A DNA stretch of 40,482 nt from Bryobacterales bacterium (GTDB taxonomy: Bacteria; Acidobacteriota; Terriglobia; Bryobacterales; UBA6623). Below the pieces are notes generated by a model, which saw only the letters and a list, made by a program, of their open reading frames with translations, was not told the origin of the DNA and ran no database searches. The position numbers and the translations under genes were made by a program. Location: NCBI GenBank assembly GCA_028819255.1, contig JAPPMB010000081.1, positions 1-40,482 of the forward strand, given 5' to 3'. Shown in pieces: positions 39,542 to 40,482 of this stretch (positions are counted from its first letter, which is position 1; each line of letters begins with the position of its first letter).

Positions 39542-40482
39542 GACTGTGAGTTCCTCTCCCGTATCAGAAGGAATTTAGTGTGTGTACGCAGCCTATCGGC
39601 CGGAACGGGTTCTGTCAATGCTCGCCTACCGCGTCGGGCAATTCTCAAGAATTGCAGGCGCCGCGGGCGTGATGGGCGAGGATTCCGGTATTCGAATGGC
39701 CAATCGAAGTGTGGCGGGTGGTGCTGAGACAGCGCCGTCGTGACGGGGCAGCGCCGGGGCTGTCCGGCCCCGAATCCCCAATGAGGAACCCTTCGCGGCT
39801 CTATCCTCAACAGACAGGACTTGGGGGGCCGCGTTCACGTGTCGCTGCGGCGAGGTCAGCCCGGGGGCCGACAAACCAGGAGGGACGCAGCGGAAAGCGG
39901 ACGGATCCCATGTCGAGAACCAGATGCCGCATGAAGCTGATGGAAGCGGAGTCTCGCAGCCGCCAAGGGTGCCACTGCTGTCCGATGGCCGGTGCCGTTG
40001 CGGAAGCCACTGAGAGGCGCGCGCAGCGGCTCTCCGTCGGACTGAGGGCGGCAATCCCGGAGAGAACAATGGGGAGAGTCCGGAAGATGCCGACGAGAGA
40101 CTGGACGATCCCATGCTTGTCAGGTACTTGGCCAATGACCGGCGGGATGCCGCAAAGTGGCGCGGACTCGTTCTAACTGGCGGACGAGGTCGCCGAGCGA
40201 GGATGTGCGGGACGACTCAACCCGGACGGCGCGAGAACCTTTGTGCTCAGGCGTCGGCGACGCAGACGAGGGGGCCGCATGGTGCGGCGGGTGTCTTGGC
40301 GGCGGGCGCGGCATCTGTGCGGGCGCATGGCGGGACCGGCAGGCGGCCCTGCGTCCGCGTGCCGGACTGCGAACCGCCTTGTGCCTGAATCCGTACCGTG
40401 GGAAATCCCGACGTAGGGAATCCTAGGCCGAAGTTCCCCCGGTGGCCAAGTCGGAAGTATCTGATTACAAAGGCGTTTAGGC
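39542..40482. other. Right-edge non-coding or unrecognised stretch
   Basis: This contains the upstream region of the TonB receptor, where an AT-richer segment (about 39555-39615) probably carries its promoter. The remaining 850 bases have only overlapping Arg/Gly-rich frames with no recognisable domain. No RNA gene was recognised. Confidence 0.4.

Noticed and set aside
39626..40135. 169-codon minus-strand frame near the right edge
   Set aside because: Ser/Pro/Arg-rich translation without a domain or signal. It overlaps equally poor frames on the other strand.

Overview
The window looks like a chromosomal segment of a GC-rich (about 64% by impression) Gram-negative bacterium, most likely an Acidobacteriota member. 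This is inferred from an Oar-type TonB receptor with an N-terminal carboxypeptidase-regulatory domain, a Solibacter-like RND pump, paired MlrC-family proteins, a DUF2911 protein, a sulfatase, and multiheme cytochromes c next to TPR proteins. GTG and TTG starts are common. No rRNA, tRNA or CRISPR array was recognised.

Left part (about 0.4-8.5 kb, minus strand): a segment running uvrA, then a heptaheme cytochrome c, then a TPR lipoprotein is present twice as a direct repeat (1753-3667 and 4883-7859). The copies have decayed in complementary ways. The right copy keeps a full uvrA and a seven-heme cytochrome but has only the head of the TPR lipoprotein. The left copy keeps the whole TPR lipoprotein, but its uvrA is 5'-truncated, frameshifted and carries an in-frame deletion of 347 codons that joins its two ATPase halves at a 9-base microhomology. 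Its cytochrome has lost two heme sites. About 1.2 kb with a DUF2911 gene lies between the copies.

Middle part (9-16 kb): a short PPC-like orphan, a secreted TPR protein, rnc, a small secreted protein, an M20 metallopeptidase and a ferric-reductase-like membrane protein. Next is a gene-poor stretch with decayed DNA, possible IS21-type end repeats, and a MntA/HepT toxin-antitoxin pair. The hepT frame carries a stop at the conserved tyrosine codon of the RX4HXY motif. A sharply AT-rich patch follows.

From 16 to 23.5 kb there is a tripartite efflux operon (TolC-like, RND, membrane-fusion protein, in that order), then an Nramp-related transporter lacking the DPGN signature. From 24 to 27 kb there is a large stand-alone N6-adenine methylase with a possible nuclease-like N-terminus. 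From 27 to 33 kb there is a catabolic cluster: a UxuA-like mannonate dehydratase divergent from two MlrC-family metalloproteins (one cytoplasmic, one exported) and an exported sulfatase.

Right end (33.2-39.5 kb): a second kind of seven-heme cytochrome c with its own TPR partner, then a large Oar-like TonB-dependent receptor on the minus strand. Cytochrome c-TPR pairing therefore occurs three times, counting the broken one. This is the most suggestive functional theme in the window.
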